Assembly (NCBI RefSeq): GCF_015476655.1
Contig: NZ_JABFHF010000002.1
Coordinates: forward strand, 186,001-250,000
Source: Aquiflexum lacus
GTDB taxonomy: Bacteria > Bacteroidota > Bacteroidia > Cytophagales > Cyclobacteriaceae
Length of the DNA: 64,000 nucleotides
Direction of reading: 5' to 3'
Below the pieces are notes generated by a model. It did no database searches, had not been told where the DNA came from, and was given only the letters and a program-made list of their open reading frames with translations. Every line of letters begins with the position of its first letter. Positions within the stretch are counted from its first letter, which is position 1. A program made the position numbers and the translations under genes. Shown here in pieces: positions 1-7,844 of this stretch.

Positions 1-255
1 CCGGCCAATATCAGGGGAAACATTTTGAATCTAAATGACCCAACCGAACAAGTAATGGGCTATTTTTTTGCTTCAGATGAGCAATTGTTGCGAACTTATA
101 TCCACAAAGAAAATCTGGAATTTTTTCTTACCCCGATCACTTTATTGCCAATTGATTGTCGAAATAAATATTTTGAACAATATCCCAACCCATTTAGACC
201 CAACCCAGATCCATTGCCTATCACACCACCAATAGATTGGGACCCGGTTCGGTAA
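1..255 (+). CDS. DUF4249-family protein, C-terminal fragment (cut by window start)
   Basis: The frame is open from the first base (P-A-N-I-R-G-N-I-L...) to a TAA, so this is the end of a longer gene. The 'NLNDPTEQVMGYFFASDEQ' segment resembles the C-terminal part of DUF4249 proteins, where a 'G(Y/F)F.(A/V)SS' motif follows a conserved Asn/Asp-Pro stretch. These are secreted, outer-membrane-associated proteins of Bacteroidota, usually encoded beside a TonB-dependent receptor; their biochemical role is unknown. The tail is rich in Pro and Asn. The family call rests on a short segment. A TTG at position 25 is in frame but is not taken as a start, because the frame continues upstream. Confidence 0.6.
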   Translation, partial: PANIRGNILNLNDPTEQVMGYFFASDEQLLRTYIHKENLEFFLTPITLLPIDCRNKYFEQYPNPFRPNPDPLPITPPIDWDPVR

Positions 256-340
256 TTTGAGAAGGTTTTCAAGTTCATGAATTGGATGGAATAGGTCTGA
301 AAGGTCAAGTGATTTCCAAATCTTTTCTTAATTTGCACCC

Positions 341-1126
341 ATGTGTTTATTAGCGTTTAACTGGAACAATCACCCGGAATATAAGATGATACTCGTAGCC
401 AATAGGGACGAGTTTTTTGAAAGGCCAACCGAATCCCTGCATTTATGGGAAGAAGGGTTTTATGCGGGGAAAGACCTTCGGGCAGGAGGGACTTGGCTGG
501 GTATTCATCCCAATGGGAGATTTGCTGCCTTGACAAATTACCGCGATATGCGGAATATGAAAAAGGATGCTAAGTCGCGCGGGGATCTTGTCAAGAATTT
601 TTTACAGGGAGAATCAGGACCTGAAGAGTACCTCACCGAAATACAAAAAGAAAAAGACCTGTACGAAGGATTCAACCTTCTGGTAGGAACCCATGAGGAA
701 CTTTATTATTTCTCAAATAAAAAAGAGGTAATCCATCAATTGCCTTATGGCCTGTATGGATTGAGCAATGCCCTTTTGGATACCCCATGGAATAAGCTGC
801 TGATGGCAAAGGAAAAGCTCAAAGATAAAATTGAGATAGGATCCTTGGACAAAAAGGAATTAAGTGAGGTGGTCCTATCCAAAGCCATTGAGCCCGATGA
901 TCAGTTGGCCGATACAGGGGCAACCTTGGAACAGGAGCGTGCTGTTTCAGCTCAATTCATCAATTTTGGAAATTATTACGGCACCATCAATACTACTGTT
1001 TTGCTCTGGAAACATTCGGGAGAAGTGGAGATAAAGGAAATGCGGTATTTTCAAGTTGAGGGTAGGACTGTCGAAAATGAAGTTACTTTTCAAATGGAAG
1101 AGTTGAATGAACATAAAATTGACTGA
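341..1126 (+). CDS. NRDE family protein (TANGO2-like)
   Basis: A 261-residue protein beginning M-C-L-L-A-F, with the family-defining Asn-Arg-Asp-Glu motif near residues 21-24 ('VANRDEFFERPT') and the following 'GG(T)W.G....G.(F/L)A..TN(Y/F)R' block. Length and start agree with the family, in which Cys2 is conserved and has been proposed as an Ntn-hydrolase-like nucleophile. The molecular function of NRDE/TANGO2 proteins is not settled; roles in acyl-CoA or haem handling have been proposed for eukaryotic members. The start is set by the conserved N-terminus and an upstream AT-rich stretch with TTTG. It lies 25 bp before ypdA on the same strand and may be cotranscribed with it. Confidence 0.85.
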   Translation: MCLLAFNWNNHPEYKMILVANRDEFFERPTESLHLWEEGFYAGKDLRAGGTWLGIHPNGRFAALTNYRDMRNMKKDAKSRGDLVKNFLQGESGPEEYLTEIQKEKDLYEGFNLLVGTHEELYYFSNKKEVIHQLPYGLYGLSNALLDTPWNKLLMAKEKLKDKIEIGSLDKKELSEVVLSKAIEPDDQLADTGATLEQERAVSAQFINFGNYYGTINTTVLLWKHSGEVEIKEMRYFQVEGRTVENEVTFQMEELNEHKID

Positions 1127-1151
1127 GACTGTTTTCCAATAAATTATAATT

Positions 1152-2123
1152 ATGAGCATTTTGGATGTATTAATAGTCGGTGGAGGTCCCATAGGCTTGG
1201 CCTGCGGGATAGAATGTGAAAAATCAGGGTTGGATTATGTCATTGTAGAAAAAGGTGTTCTGACCAATTCACTTTTCAATTACCCTCTGAATATGACTTT
1301 TTTCTCTACCTCCGAAAAACTCGAAATGGGTGGCATACCATTTATGTCCATTGCCCATAAACCCACAAGAACGGAAGCACTTGAATATTACCGAAGGGTT
1401 GCAAAGACATGGAAGCTTAATGTCAGACTTTATGAAGAGGTCAAAACCCTTGAAAAGAAGGATGACTTTTTTGAAATCAAGACGTCCAAAGGAACCTACC
1501 AAACACGTAATATCATCATATCTACAGGGTTCTATGACCTTCCCAATCTGATGAATGTTCCCGGAGAAGATCTTCCAAAAGTTACCCACTATTACAAAGA
1601 ACCCTGGCCCTATATCGGTCAAAAAATCATTGTGGTTGGCGGTGCAAATTCCGCTGTTGATGTGGCATTGGAAACTTGGCGCAAAGGTGCGGATGTCACT
1701 ATGATCTTAAAAGATGAAGGAGTAGACAAGAATGTCAAATACTGGGTCAAACCGGATATCGAAAACCGCATCAAGGAAGGTTCCATCAAAGCTTTCACAA
1801 ATTCCCTTGTTAAAGAAATCCGGGAAAATGAAGTAGTGATCAATACCCCTAAAGGAGAGGTCACTATAGAAAATGATTTTGTCCTCGCCATGACCGGATA
1901 TGTTCCAAATTTTGCCTTATTAAATCAATTGGGAGTAGAACTGAGTCTGGACGAAAAGCGTCAACCCTGCTACGACCAAACCAATCAGGAGTCCAATATT
2001 CCTGGCGTTTACCTTGCAGGCGTAGTCTGTGGCGGATTGAATACCCGGGAGTTTTTTATTGAAAACTCCATTGTGCATGCCGAGCAGATAGTGGGGCATA
2101 TTGTGGGGAAGGGGAAAGTATAA
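1152..2123 (+). CDS. ypdA: YpdA-family bacillithiol disulfide reductase (putative)
   Basis: A 323-residue flavoprotein of the pyridine-nucleotide-disulfide oxidoreductase superfamily. An N-terminal FAD-binding GxGxxG-type motif (VGGGPIGLACG, about residues 9-19) is followed by the YpdA-typical 'NYPLNMTFFSTSEKLEMGG' block, a second NAD(P)H-binding motif (VVGGANSAVDVALE, about 163-176) and a C-terminal FAD contact (GVYLAGVVCGG). No CxxC redox pair is visible, as expected for YpdA/Bdr, which reduces bacillithiol disulfide with NADPH in Firmicutes. The same role here is an inference and requires bacillithiol synthesis elsewhere in the genome. Cytosolic; follows the NRDE gene closely. Confidence 0.85.
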   Translation: MSILDVLIVGGGPIGLACGIECEKSGLDYVIVEKGVLTNSLFNYPLNMTFFSTSEKLEMGGIPFMSIAHKPTRTEALEYYRRVAKTWKLNVRLYEEVKTLEKKDDFFEIKTSKGTYQTRNIIISTGFYDLPNLMNVPGEDLPKVTHYYKEPWPYIGQKIIVVGGANSAVDVALETWRKGADVTMILKDEGVDKNVKYWVKPDIENRIKEGSIKAFTNSLVKEIRENEVVINTPKGEVTIENDFVLAMTGYVPNFALLNQLGVELSLDEKRQPCYDQTNQESNIPGVYLAGVVCGGLNTREFFIENSIVHAEQIVGHIVGKGKV

Positions 2124-2162
2124 AAAAAAATGTTAATTTTAATGTAAGAGAAATTAAGCAAT

Positions 2163-2384
2163 ATGGACATTCAATCTATAAAAATCGACTTGATTCACTG
2201 GCTTACTGAATTAGAGGATATATCAGTGTTAGAAAAGTTGCAAACTTTCAAAAATCAAGAGGAGGAAAGTTTAAGTAAAGCACATAGAGACTTGTTAGAT
2301 GAGCGAATTTCATCTTATCAAGAAAATCCTGATAGTTTGATAGATTGGGATGATATGGTGAAAGAGCTTGATGAACGCCTATGA
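2163..2384 (+). CDS. Type II toxin-antitoxin system antitoxin (addiction module component family)
   Basis: A 73-residue acidic protein resembling the small 'addiction module component' antitoxins: a helical N-terminal part (residues 1-40) and a C-terminal 'L..R...Y..NP....(D/W)W(D)' tail that in the family wraps the toxin. The last codons overlap the next gene by four bases (ATGA), the usual arrangement for a RelE/ParE pair. No DNA-binding domain is evident in so short a protein. The antitoxin call rests mostly on size, acidity and the toxin partner. Confidence 0.7.
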   Translation: MDIQSIKIDLIHWLTELEDISVLEKLQTFKNQEEESLSKAHRDLLDERISSYQENPDSLIDWDDMVKELDERL

Positions 2385-2683
2385 GGAATAAGATTAAACT
2401 TTTGCCAGAAGCCCAATTGGACATATATGATATTATTGATTGGTATGATAAGCAAAAGATTGGGTTGGGAAGGCGATTCTACGAATCTTTAAAATCTAAG
2501 TTAAACTATATAAAGAAGTATCCTTTACATTGTCAGATTGCTTATCGTGATGTTAGAAATATTTCGTTAGATAAATTTCCTTATCAGGTACATTATAAAT
2601 TAGAGGAACAAAACCATTTGATAATTGTATTTGCTGTGACACATACAAGTCGCGATCCAAAGGTTTGGCAAATGAAAAGCTAA
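2381..2683 (+). CDS. Type II toxin-antitoxin system RelE/ParE family toxin
   Basis: A 100-residue basic protein with a ParE/RelE-like layout: 'LPEAQLDIYDIIDWYDKQ' (helical hairpin), 'GRRFYESL', 'YP......YRDVRNISLDKFPYQVHY' and a last strand 'IIVFAVTHTSRDP'. The 'F(P)Y.(V/I).Y' and 'V.H..R.P..W' signatures are typical. RelE members cleave mRNA on the ribosome and ParE members poison gyrase; the sequence alone does not say which applies here. Translationally coupled to the upstream antitoxin. Confidence 0.8.
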   Translation: MRNKIKLLPEAQLDIYDIIDWYDKQKIGLGRRFYESLKSKLNYIKKYPLHCQIAYRDVRNISLDKFPYQVHYKLEEQNHLIIVFAVTHTSRDPKVWQMKS

Positions 2684-2717
2684 AACTTTGATTGATAAGG
2701 AAAAACCAATCTTCCAA

Positions 2718-2731
2718 TCCGCCGCGGCGGA
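2718..2731. repeat. 14-bp perfect GC-rich palindrome TCCGCCGCGGCGGA
   Basis: TCCGCCG is followed directly by its reverse complement CGGCGGA in an otherwise AT-rich spacer after the RelE/ParE toxin gene. A related GC-rich arm occurs in the terminator after rpsJ (near position 63579). Such short GC palindromes are often dispersed repeats in Bacteroidota. Here it may also help end transcription of the toxin operon, though no clean T-run follows. Confidence 0.7.
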
Positions 2732-2749
2732 CAAGTCATTAAAATTTTT

Positions 2750-2793
2750 CAATCTTTCAATTCTTTTTTCCAAACCTTCCAATCTTTCAATTC
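2750..2793. repeat. Pyrimidine-rich direct repeat CAATCTTTCAATTC (two copies, 30-bp period)
   Basis: The 14-mer CAATCTTTCAATTC occurs at 2750-2763 and 2780-2793, inside a C/T-rich tract with further partial copies (AATCTTCCAATCC near 2709). It lies just upstream of the ABC-F promoter and start codon. It looks like a low-complexity dispersed repeat; a regulatory role is possible but unproven. Confidence 0.6.
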
Positions 2794-2802
2794 CCCTTCC
2801 CT

Positions 2803-2810
2803 TATCTTTG
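2803..2810 (+). promoter_or_regulatory. Bacteroidota -7 element TATCTTTG, start codon only 4 bases downstream
   Basis: Matches TAnnTTTG exactly. Transcription normally begins a few bases after this element, which would place the start at or next to the ATG at 2815, predicting a leaderless or near-leaderless mRNA. No convincing TTTG -33 box is present at the expected distance; the region there is the pyrimidine repeat. Confidence 0.55.
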
Positions 2811-2814
2811 CGGC

Positions 2815-4704
2815 ATGAATTACTTATCAGTAGAAAATCTCACCAAGTCATTTGGTGAGCGCAAACTTTTTCAGAACATTGCTTTCGGAATAGATCAGGG
2901 GCAGAAAATCGCCCTCGTCGGTATCAACGGTGCCGGCAAGTCCACACTGATGAAAATCATCATGGGACTGGAAGTGCCGGATTCCGGTAATGTCGCCGTT
3001 AACCAACAGGTCAAAGTAGCCTATGTACATCAGAATCCTGTTTTTTCAGGCAACCTGAGTGTGTTCCAAACCATCTTTGATGGAAGCACTAACGAGACAC
3101 TTCAGGTAATAGAGAATTACCACAAAGCCATGCTTGATTCCGAACACGGTAAGGACAATGGCGATGAGATGCAGAAGATTTTTGAAAAAATGGATACGCT
3201 GCAGGCATGGGATTTTGAATATCAGATCAATGAGGTTTTGGGCAAGTTGGGATTGCATGATACCGAAATGTCCGTAGGTAACCTCAGTGGAGGACAGCGT
3301 AAAAGAGTTGCCTTAGCCAAAGCCATTTTGGAAAAACCAGATCTTTTGCTGTTGGATGAACCAACTAACCATCTGGACTTGGAAACCATCGAATGGTTGG
3401 AAGATTACCTTTCCAAGGCTAATCTGGCACTTTTTATGGTGACGCATGATAGGTATTTCCTGGAGAAAGTAACCAATCAGATACTGGAATTGGACAATGG
3501 CAGTATTCACCGTTATATGGGGAATTATGGGTACTTTTTGGAGAAGAAAGAGGAACGCAGGGAAAATGAAGCCACTGAACTGGAGAAGGCCAAAAGTCTT
3601 TATAAAAAAGAACTGGACTGGATCCGCCGTCAACCTAAAGCCAGAAGTACCAAGGCAAAATACCGGGTGGATGCTTTTGAAGAAACCAAAGAGAAGGCTT
3701 TCAATAAAAGAGAAGAAAGAGAGATTGAACTGAAAGTCACTTCCCAAAGATTGGGGAATAAGATCATCGAAATAGAAAAACTGAACAAATCCTTTGATGA
3801 CAAAACACTGATCAAGGAATTCAGCTATACTTTTAAAAAAGGGGATAAAATAGGGATTGTTGGCCCCAATGGTGCCGGTAAGACCACTTTTTTGAATATG
3901 ATTACAGGGATGTTGACTCCTGACAGTGGAAAGGTTTCAATGGGGCAAACCACCGCTATTGGCTACTACCGTCAGGAAGAAGATGCCTTTGATGAGGAAA
4001 AAAGGCTGTTGGATATTGTAAAAGATGTGGCCGAAGTTGTCACAGTCGCAGGCGGGGCTACGATTTCAGTTTCGCAGTTCTTGACTAAATTTGGGTTCCC
4101 ACCAAAACAACAACATACGCCTGTTGCCAAGTTAAGTGGGGGGGAGAGGCGTAGGCTGCAATTGTTGATGATCCTGATCAAAAGTCCAAACTTTTTGATT
4201 TTGGATGAACCTACCAATGACTTGGATATCGTCACCTTAAATACCTTGGAGGAGTTTTTGGACAATTTTCCTGGCTGTCTGATCATTGTATCTCACGATA
4301 GATACTTTATGGATAGGTTGGTGGAGCATTTGTTTGTGTTCGAAGGAGAAGGAAAAATCAAAGATTTTCCCGGTAATTACTCTGAATTCAGGGAATGGGA
4401 AAAAGAGGAGAAAGCTAGCAAAAAAGACGATAAGCCTTCCAAAGAGATCAAAGTAGAAAAACCTGCGTCAGATCCAGGAAAACCTAAAGCGACTTTTAAA
4501 GACAAGAAGGAATTTGAGGAAATCAATGCCAAGATGGGATCCTTAAATACTGAAAAAGAGAAACTGTTTTCCTTGATCTCTGCCGGGACTGATGACCATG
4601 AAGCGTTGATGGAATGGTCGGCAGCACTGAAGAAAATCGATGAGAATTTGGAGGAATTGGAATTAAGGTGGTTGGAGTTGAGTGAGTTGGAAGGACTAGG
4701 GTAG
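2815..4704 (+). CDS. ABC-F family ATP-binding protein (Uup/YdiF-like)
   Basis: A 629-residue soluble protein with two ABC ATPase domains and no membrane segment. Domain 1 has Walker A GINGAGKST near residue 37, signature LSGGQRKR and Walker B LLLDEPTNHLD. A charged linker (about residues 240-320, 'RRQPKARSTKAKYRVDAFEE') follows, then domain 2 with GPNGAGKTT, LSGGERRR and LILDEPTNDLD. A Lys/Glu-rich tail (about 535-629) is predicted to form the coiled coil typical of Uup and YdiF types. ABC-F proteins act on the ribosome or on nucleic-acid structures, not in transport. The exact subfamily is an inference. A monocistronic unit is suggested by the promoter in front and the hairpin behind. Confidence 0.9.
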   Translation: MNYLSVENLTKSFGERKLFQNIAFGIDQGQKIALVGINGAGKSTLMKIIMGLEVPDSGNVAVNQQVKVAYVHQNPVFSGNLSVFQTIFDGSTNETLQVIENYHKAMLDSEHGKDNGDEMQKIFEKMDTLQAWDFEYQINEVLGKLGLHDTEMSVGNLSGGQRKRVALAKAILEKPDLLLLDEPTNHLDLETIEWLEDYLSKANLALFMVTHDRYFLEKVTNQILELDNGSIHRYMGNYGYFLEKKEERRENEATELEKAKSLYKKELDWIRRQPKARSTKAKYRVDAFEETKEKAFNKREEREIELKVTSQRLGNKIIEIEKLNKSFDDKTLIKEFSYTFKKGDKIGIVGPNGAGKTTFLNMITGMLTPDSGKVSMGQTTAIGYYRQEEDAFDEEKRLLDIVKDVAEVVTVAGGATISVSQFLTKFGFPPKQQHTPVAKLSGGERRRLQLLMILIKSPNFLILDEPTNDLDIVTLNTLEEFLDNFPGCLIIVSHDRYFMDRLVEHLFVFEGEGKIKDFPGNYSEFREWEKEEKASKKDDKPSKEIKVEKPASDPGKPKATFKDKKEFEEINAKMGSLNTEKEKLFSLISAGTDDHEALMEWSAALKKIDENLEELELRWLELSELEGLG

Positions 4705-4710
4705 TGGGCT

Positions 4711-4738
4711 AGTTCAAGACTTAGTCTTGGACTTTTTA
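4711..4738 (+). terminator. Rho-independent terminator after the ABC-F gene
   Basis: Interrupted stem AGTtCAAGAC / GTCTTGgACT followed by TTTTT, starting six bases after the stop codon. A second short perfect hairpin, TCAGTCT-tc-AGACTGA (4743-4758), follows and sits between this gene and the convergent small gene. Confidence 0.65.
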
Positions 4739-4763
4739 ACTATCAGTCTTCAGACTGAACCAT

Positions 4764-4967
4764 TCATTTTTCTCTAGCTCTTACATGAAAAACTGTTTTA
4801 TCGATCCTTGGCGGATTATCCAAGGAGTAACCATAAGCCAAACTATTCAGATAGGCAGCAATTTCCAATAATTCGGCTGTGGATCCATGCTTATAAATTT
4901 TTCCGTAGTGGATCTTTTCGGAGGCGTTAGATGCCTTGAAGGTATTTCTGTCCAGTTTGAATTCCAT
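4764..4967 (-). CDS. Small conserved hypothetical protein (67 aa)
   Basis: A 67-residue protein, 'MEFKLDRNTFKASN...' to '...PPRIDKTVFHVRAREK'. The frame starts with ATG and has a sensible composition. Its layout (LDR.(A/T)F at the N-terminus, a central 'E.L..A.YL...AY.' helix and a C-terminal 'PPR(I/L)D(K/R)T(V/A)F..R' motif) recalls a family of ~65-residue proteins in Bacteroidota of unknown function; this recall is not confirmed by search. No signal peptide or membrane helix. It stands alone between two hairpins and a 150-bp spacer. No function is assigned. Confidence 0.6.
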   Translation of the reverse strand: MEFKLDRNTFKASNASEKIHYGKIYKHGSTAELLEIAAYLNSLAYGYSLDNPPRIDKTVFHVRAREK

Positions 4968-5119
4968 GGTTTCTTAAATCCTTTTATTGTAGCTGGCACC
5001 TTCATCAACGCTGGTATTGATAAATCCGGCTTGGTCCCCCAAATTTGAGGTCCATTTGTTTTCCTATTTAAAAGGATTTATCTGTCTGAAAAAGAGCGTA
5101 TCATAAAACTAAAGCGTTA

Positions 5120-5797
5120 TCAATCAAAAGTATTGAATTCCAGATTTCGGAACAGGTTAAAATTCAGAGAAATGTAAAAGATATTGGCATTCAATCCTTC
5201 ATAGGGCCTTACAGGATTTCCTTGGGAAGATCCCTCTGTAAAATTAGAATTGAAAAATGGCGTCAAATAATATTTGGCTTTGATGCTTGTGCCTTTTGGT
5301 AACGATATACCCACAAACAAAGCATGCTGAACAGTATTTACCCTATCACTGAACCAAACACTGAATCTTTCAGTCCTTCTTTCATCGACAAAAGTTCTTT
5401 CTCTGTAATTGATGGCAAATTCCAATTCATAACCACCAAAAAGGAACCTGTCATCCAGGTTTCCGAATTTGAGTCCTACTGGAATTCCTAGGTTGTAGTT
5501 CCTGACCTTTTTTCGAACTGAGGGTGATTCATCATATATAAATCCCACGTTTCTAAGATTTAAGCCTGTAAACCATCCGAAATTTTCACTTTCATCCACA
5601 TTGATCAGATTCTGAAAATTGAAAACAGGAGACCATCTGATTACATTGTTGTTGTTGGGAAGGGTACCTGTTGAAAATATCCATTCCCCGCTAGAGGTAG
5701 TATATATTTTTTTGTCTTTGACTACTTTTTTATCTTGTGCAATCAGGATATTTGAAACAAAAAACAAAGCGAAAATTAGGAGAAAGGGCTTTTTCAT
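5120..5797 (-). CDS. Secreted beta-barrel-like outer-membrane protein, function unknown
   Basis: A 225-residue protein with a Sec signal peptide ending near residue 20 (LFFVSNILIAQ-D). The mature part is rich in alternating hydrophobic/aromatic strands ('FGWFTGLNLRNVGFIYD', 'YNLGIPVGLKFGNLD', 'FLFGGYELEFAINYRER', 'ALFVGISLPKGTSIKAKYYLTPFF') and ends in an aromatic-rich strand (LRNLEF), consistent with a small outer-membrane barrel. No specific family is recognised. It is encoded after the DUF5060 gene on the same strand, but a 277-bp spacer separates them, so an operon is uncertain. Confidence 0.75.
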   Translation of the reverse strand: MKKPFLLIFALFFVSNILIAQDKKVVKDKKIYTTSSGEWIFSTGTLPNNNNVIRWSPVFNFQNLINVDESENFGWFTGLNLRNVGFIYDESPSVRKKVRNYNLGIPVGLKFGNLDDRFLFGGYELEFAINYRERTFVDERRTERFSVWFSDRVNTVQHALFVGISLPKGTSIKAKYYLTPFFNSNFTEGSSQGNPVRPYEGLNANIFYISLNFNLFRNLEFNTFD

Positions 5798-6074
5798 TTT
5801 TGAGGTTTATAAAATTCGAGTCAAATATCATTAATCTTATAAAAAATTGCAACTATATTTTTTGGCAAATAACTCATTATTTCACACGGATTATTTCTGT
5901 CGAATAACCGATTTTCAAGATATTTTTGTTCCTGCTCACAGTCTTCGGATAAAAGCATTCAAGGATTGTTCTACACCAATATCCATTTAATATCTAATAT
6001 CAATTAGTATCTGGTAGTTTAGAAATTGATGTAATATTTGATAATGGGTAATATTGATAACAGAATAATCCCAT

Positions 6075-7730
6075 TCATTTTTCAATAATTAAAATGGAAG
6101 CCTTAAACTGCCAAGGGCTGACCATCTCCATCCAACCGGACCAATCTTTCTGTCCTTGGTTTAAATACTCTCCTGAAAATGGGTTGAACCAAGTCACGTT
6201 GACTTTACCATTCTCCGGTTTTGGAACGATTACATTTACCCTTTCGGATTCTTTGGGAATCATCATCAGGTAATTGCCATTTCCATCATATAACCCATAG
6301 CCATTTGTAGCCATATTATCATTTCCTCCTTTGTCATTGGTGGTCAGTTTTGGAATGCTGGGTTTGAAATCATTGAGGTTGTATTTTTCAAAAAGTCCTG
6401 CCAGATGTTTGTAGTAATCATACCTTGGTTTATCAAAATCATGCTTTTCGTCAAATGCATCCCAAACCACAATATTCCAAGAAGCATCTTGCCAATAGTA
6501 AGAACCATAAACCCCCGCAAAAATACATTCATAAGTCCGCTCCAAGCAGGTTTCTGCATTGGTGTAATTTCCCAAAAATGAAACATAGGGACCTTCCTCA
6601 TAGCCACCATGCTCGATATTGACCACAGGTCTGTCTGCATGGAATTCCCTGCCCTGCAACATCAGGGAATATAAGTTGGAGCGCCAACTTTGGATGGATA
6701 CAAAATCCACCTTGTCCGGGTGTCTGGAATTATACTCGTAATCGTGTACAGTCAGGAGCCTTTTGAATGCATCACGTTTTCTGACCCGATGAATGCGTTC
6801 GTGGAGGTAGGGGATATCACATCTTCCATAATCCAAAGCCTCTTTGGACACATCCCAAATGACATTACTGAAAGCCTGATACCTGTCAATAATATAGTCG
6901 AAATACAGATTGTCTGCTTTGCTGTACATATCAGGCCAATTGACTTTTTTATTCCAGACATATATCATCAAATGGGCATCCAATCCACGTGCCTGCATTG
7001 CTTCAAAAACCCTGTCCAAATGTTGGAACAAACTGAGGTTGAGACGGCTGAAATCCGGATTTTCGTTTCCTCCTTCAAATGGACCGTAATCCAGTTTGCC
7101 AAAGTAATATTCTTCCGGCACATTGTCAGCGATCTTCCAACCTACATCTTGGGCATAGGCATTCATCACCATATGGTTGAATCCATTGGCACTGACATCA
7201 TCCAATATCTGTCCAGTACGTGGCATTCCATCGGGTTCTTTGTAATCCAGCGCAAAGAGCCAATCAAGCTCAAAAGCCAAAAGAAAATGTGGACTGCCAT
7301 CTTCATAGACAAAAGCCTGCGGATTGTTTGGGTCGATGATTACTGCACCCTTTTGTTTGGGTCTGGTATTGGGAATAACTTGGAAGCTTCCTTTCAGGCC
7401 TGCTAGTTCGGGTTTTGATGAATACGTCTCAAAGGACCAAATTCCGATTGTTTTAGATGAAAATCTTGAGGTCCAGTTGTTATTGCCATCATAAAATCCA
7501 GGAACCGTCATACTTTCACCATTTGGTCCGGTATAGATTGCCCCAAATTCCGTATCAAATGGGTTTTCATTCCCAACAGTCTTTCCTTTGAAAACAATAT
7601 CATTGACTTGCCATTGTTCAACTGAAGTGTTGATGTTTTTTTTATAAACAGTGGATTTGATTTGTGCAGCTGATTCCAAGCTAAAAATAAAGAGCAAAAG
7701 GAGTGAAGTGGCTATGTGATATAACTTCAT
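6075..7730 (-). CDS. Glycoside-hydrolase-like secreted protein (DUF5060 + DUF4038-type TIM barrel)
   Basis: A 551-residue exported protein (signal peptide about 1-22, ending SAAQ). Residues about 30-120 match a DUF5060 beta-sandwich (VEQW..ND(I)VFKG...NPF...F.A.(Y/F)....G....PGFYDG...W..RF). Residues about 130-430 resemble the DUF4038/apiosidase-like TIM barrel, with 'PFxxE(L/F)DW', 'DRVFEAMQARGLDAHLMIY', 'VIWDVSKEALD' and 'RPVVNIEHGGYEE'. Glutamates in the last two motifs are candidate catalytic residues. A C-terminal domain (about 470-551, 'GNGNYLMMIP...VTWFNPFSGEY') resembles a collagen-binding-like sandwich. With SusD just upstream, it likely acts on a complex glycan; the substrate is unknown. 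Confidence 0.8.
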   Translation of the reverse strand: MKLYHIATSLLLLFIFSLESAAQIKSTVYKKNINTSVEQWQVNDIVFKGKTVGNENPFDTEFGAIYTGPNGESMTVPGFYDGNNNWTSRFSSKTIGIWSFETYSSKPELAGLKGSFQVIPNTRPKQKGAVIIDPNNPQAFVYEDGSPHFLLAFELDWLFALDYKEPDGMPRTGQILDDVSANGFNHMVMNAYAQDVGWKIADNVPEEYYFGKLDYGPFEGGNENPDFSRLNLSLFQHLDRVFEAMQARGLDAHLMIYVWNKKVNWPDMYSKADNLYFDYIIDRYQAFSNVIWDVSKEALDYGRCDIPYLHERIHRVRKRDAFKRLLTVHDYEYNSRHPDKVDFVSIQSWRSNLYSLMLQGREFHADRPVVNIEHGGYEEGPYVSFLGNYTNAETCLERTYECIFAGVYGSYYWQDASWNIVVWDAFDEKHDFDKPRYDYYKHLAGLFEKYNLNDFKPSIPKLTTNDKGGNDNMATNGYGLYDGNGNYLMMIPKESERVNVIVPKPENGKVNVTWFNPFSGEYLNQGQKDWSGWMEMVSPWQFKASILIIEK

Positions 7731-7790
7731 AGTTTATTTTTTTATGGGATAAAGAGTATTCTATAAGTATCAATAATATAAAAATAAGCA

Positions 7791-7824
7791 AAAAAAAGCA
7801 GTCGTAGAGATCCGACTGCTTTTT
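7791..7824 (-). terminator. Rho-independent terminator after the SusD gene
   Basis: On the minus strand, the stem GCAGTCG / CGACTGC with flanking A and T runs is followed by eight Ts, about 20 bases after the SusD stop. It separates the SusD fragment from the DUF5060 gene, so the latter probably has its own promoter or is reached by read-through. Confidence 0.75.
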
Positions 7825-7844
7825 GAATGAAATTAAAATTGATA

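Noticed and set aside
6690-7406. 238-codon plus-strand frame opposite the DUF5060 gene
   Set aside because: It lies wholly antisense to a well-supported secreted enzyme, and its translation has no recognisable motif; a shadow of the real gene.
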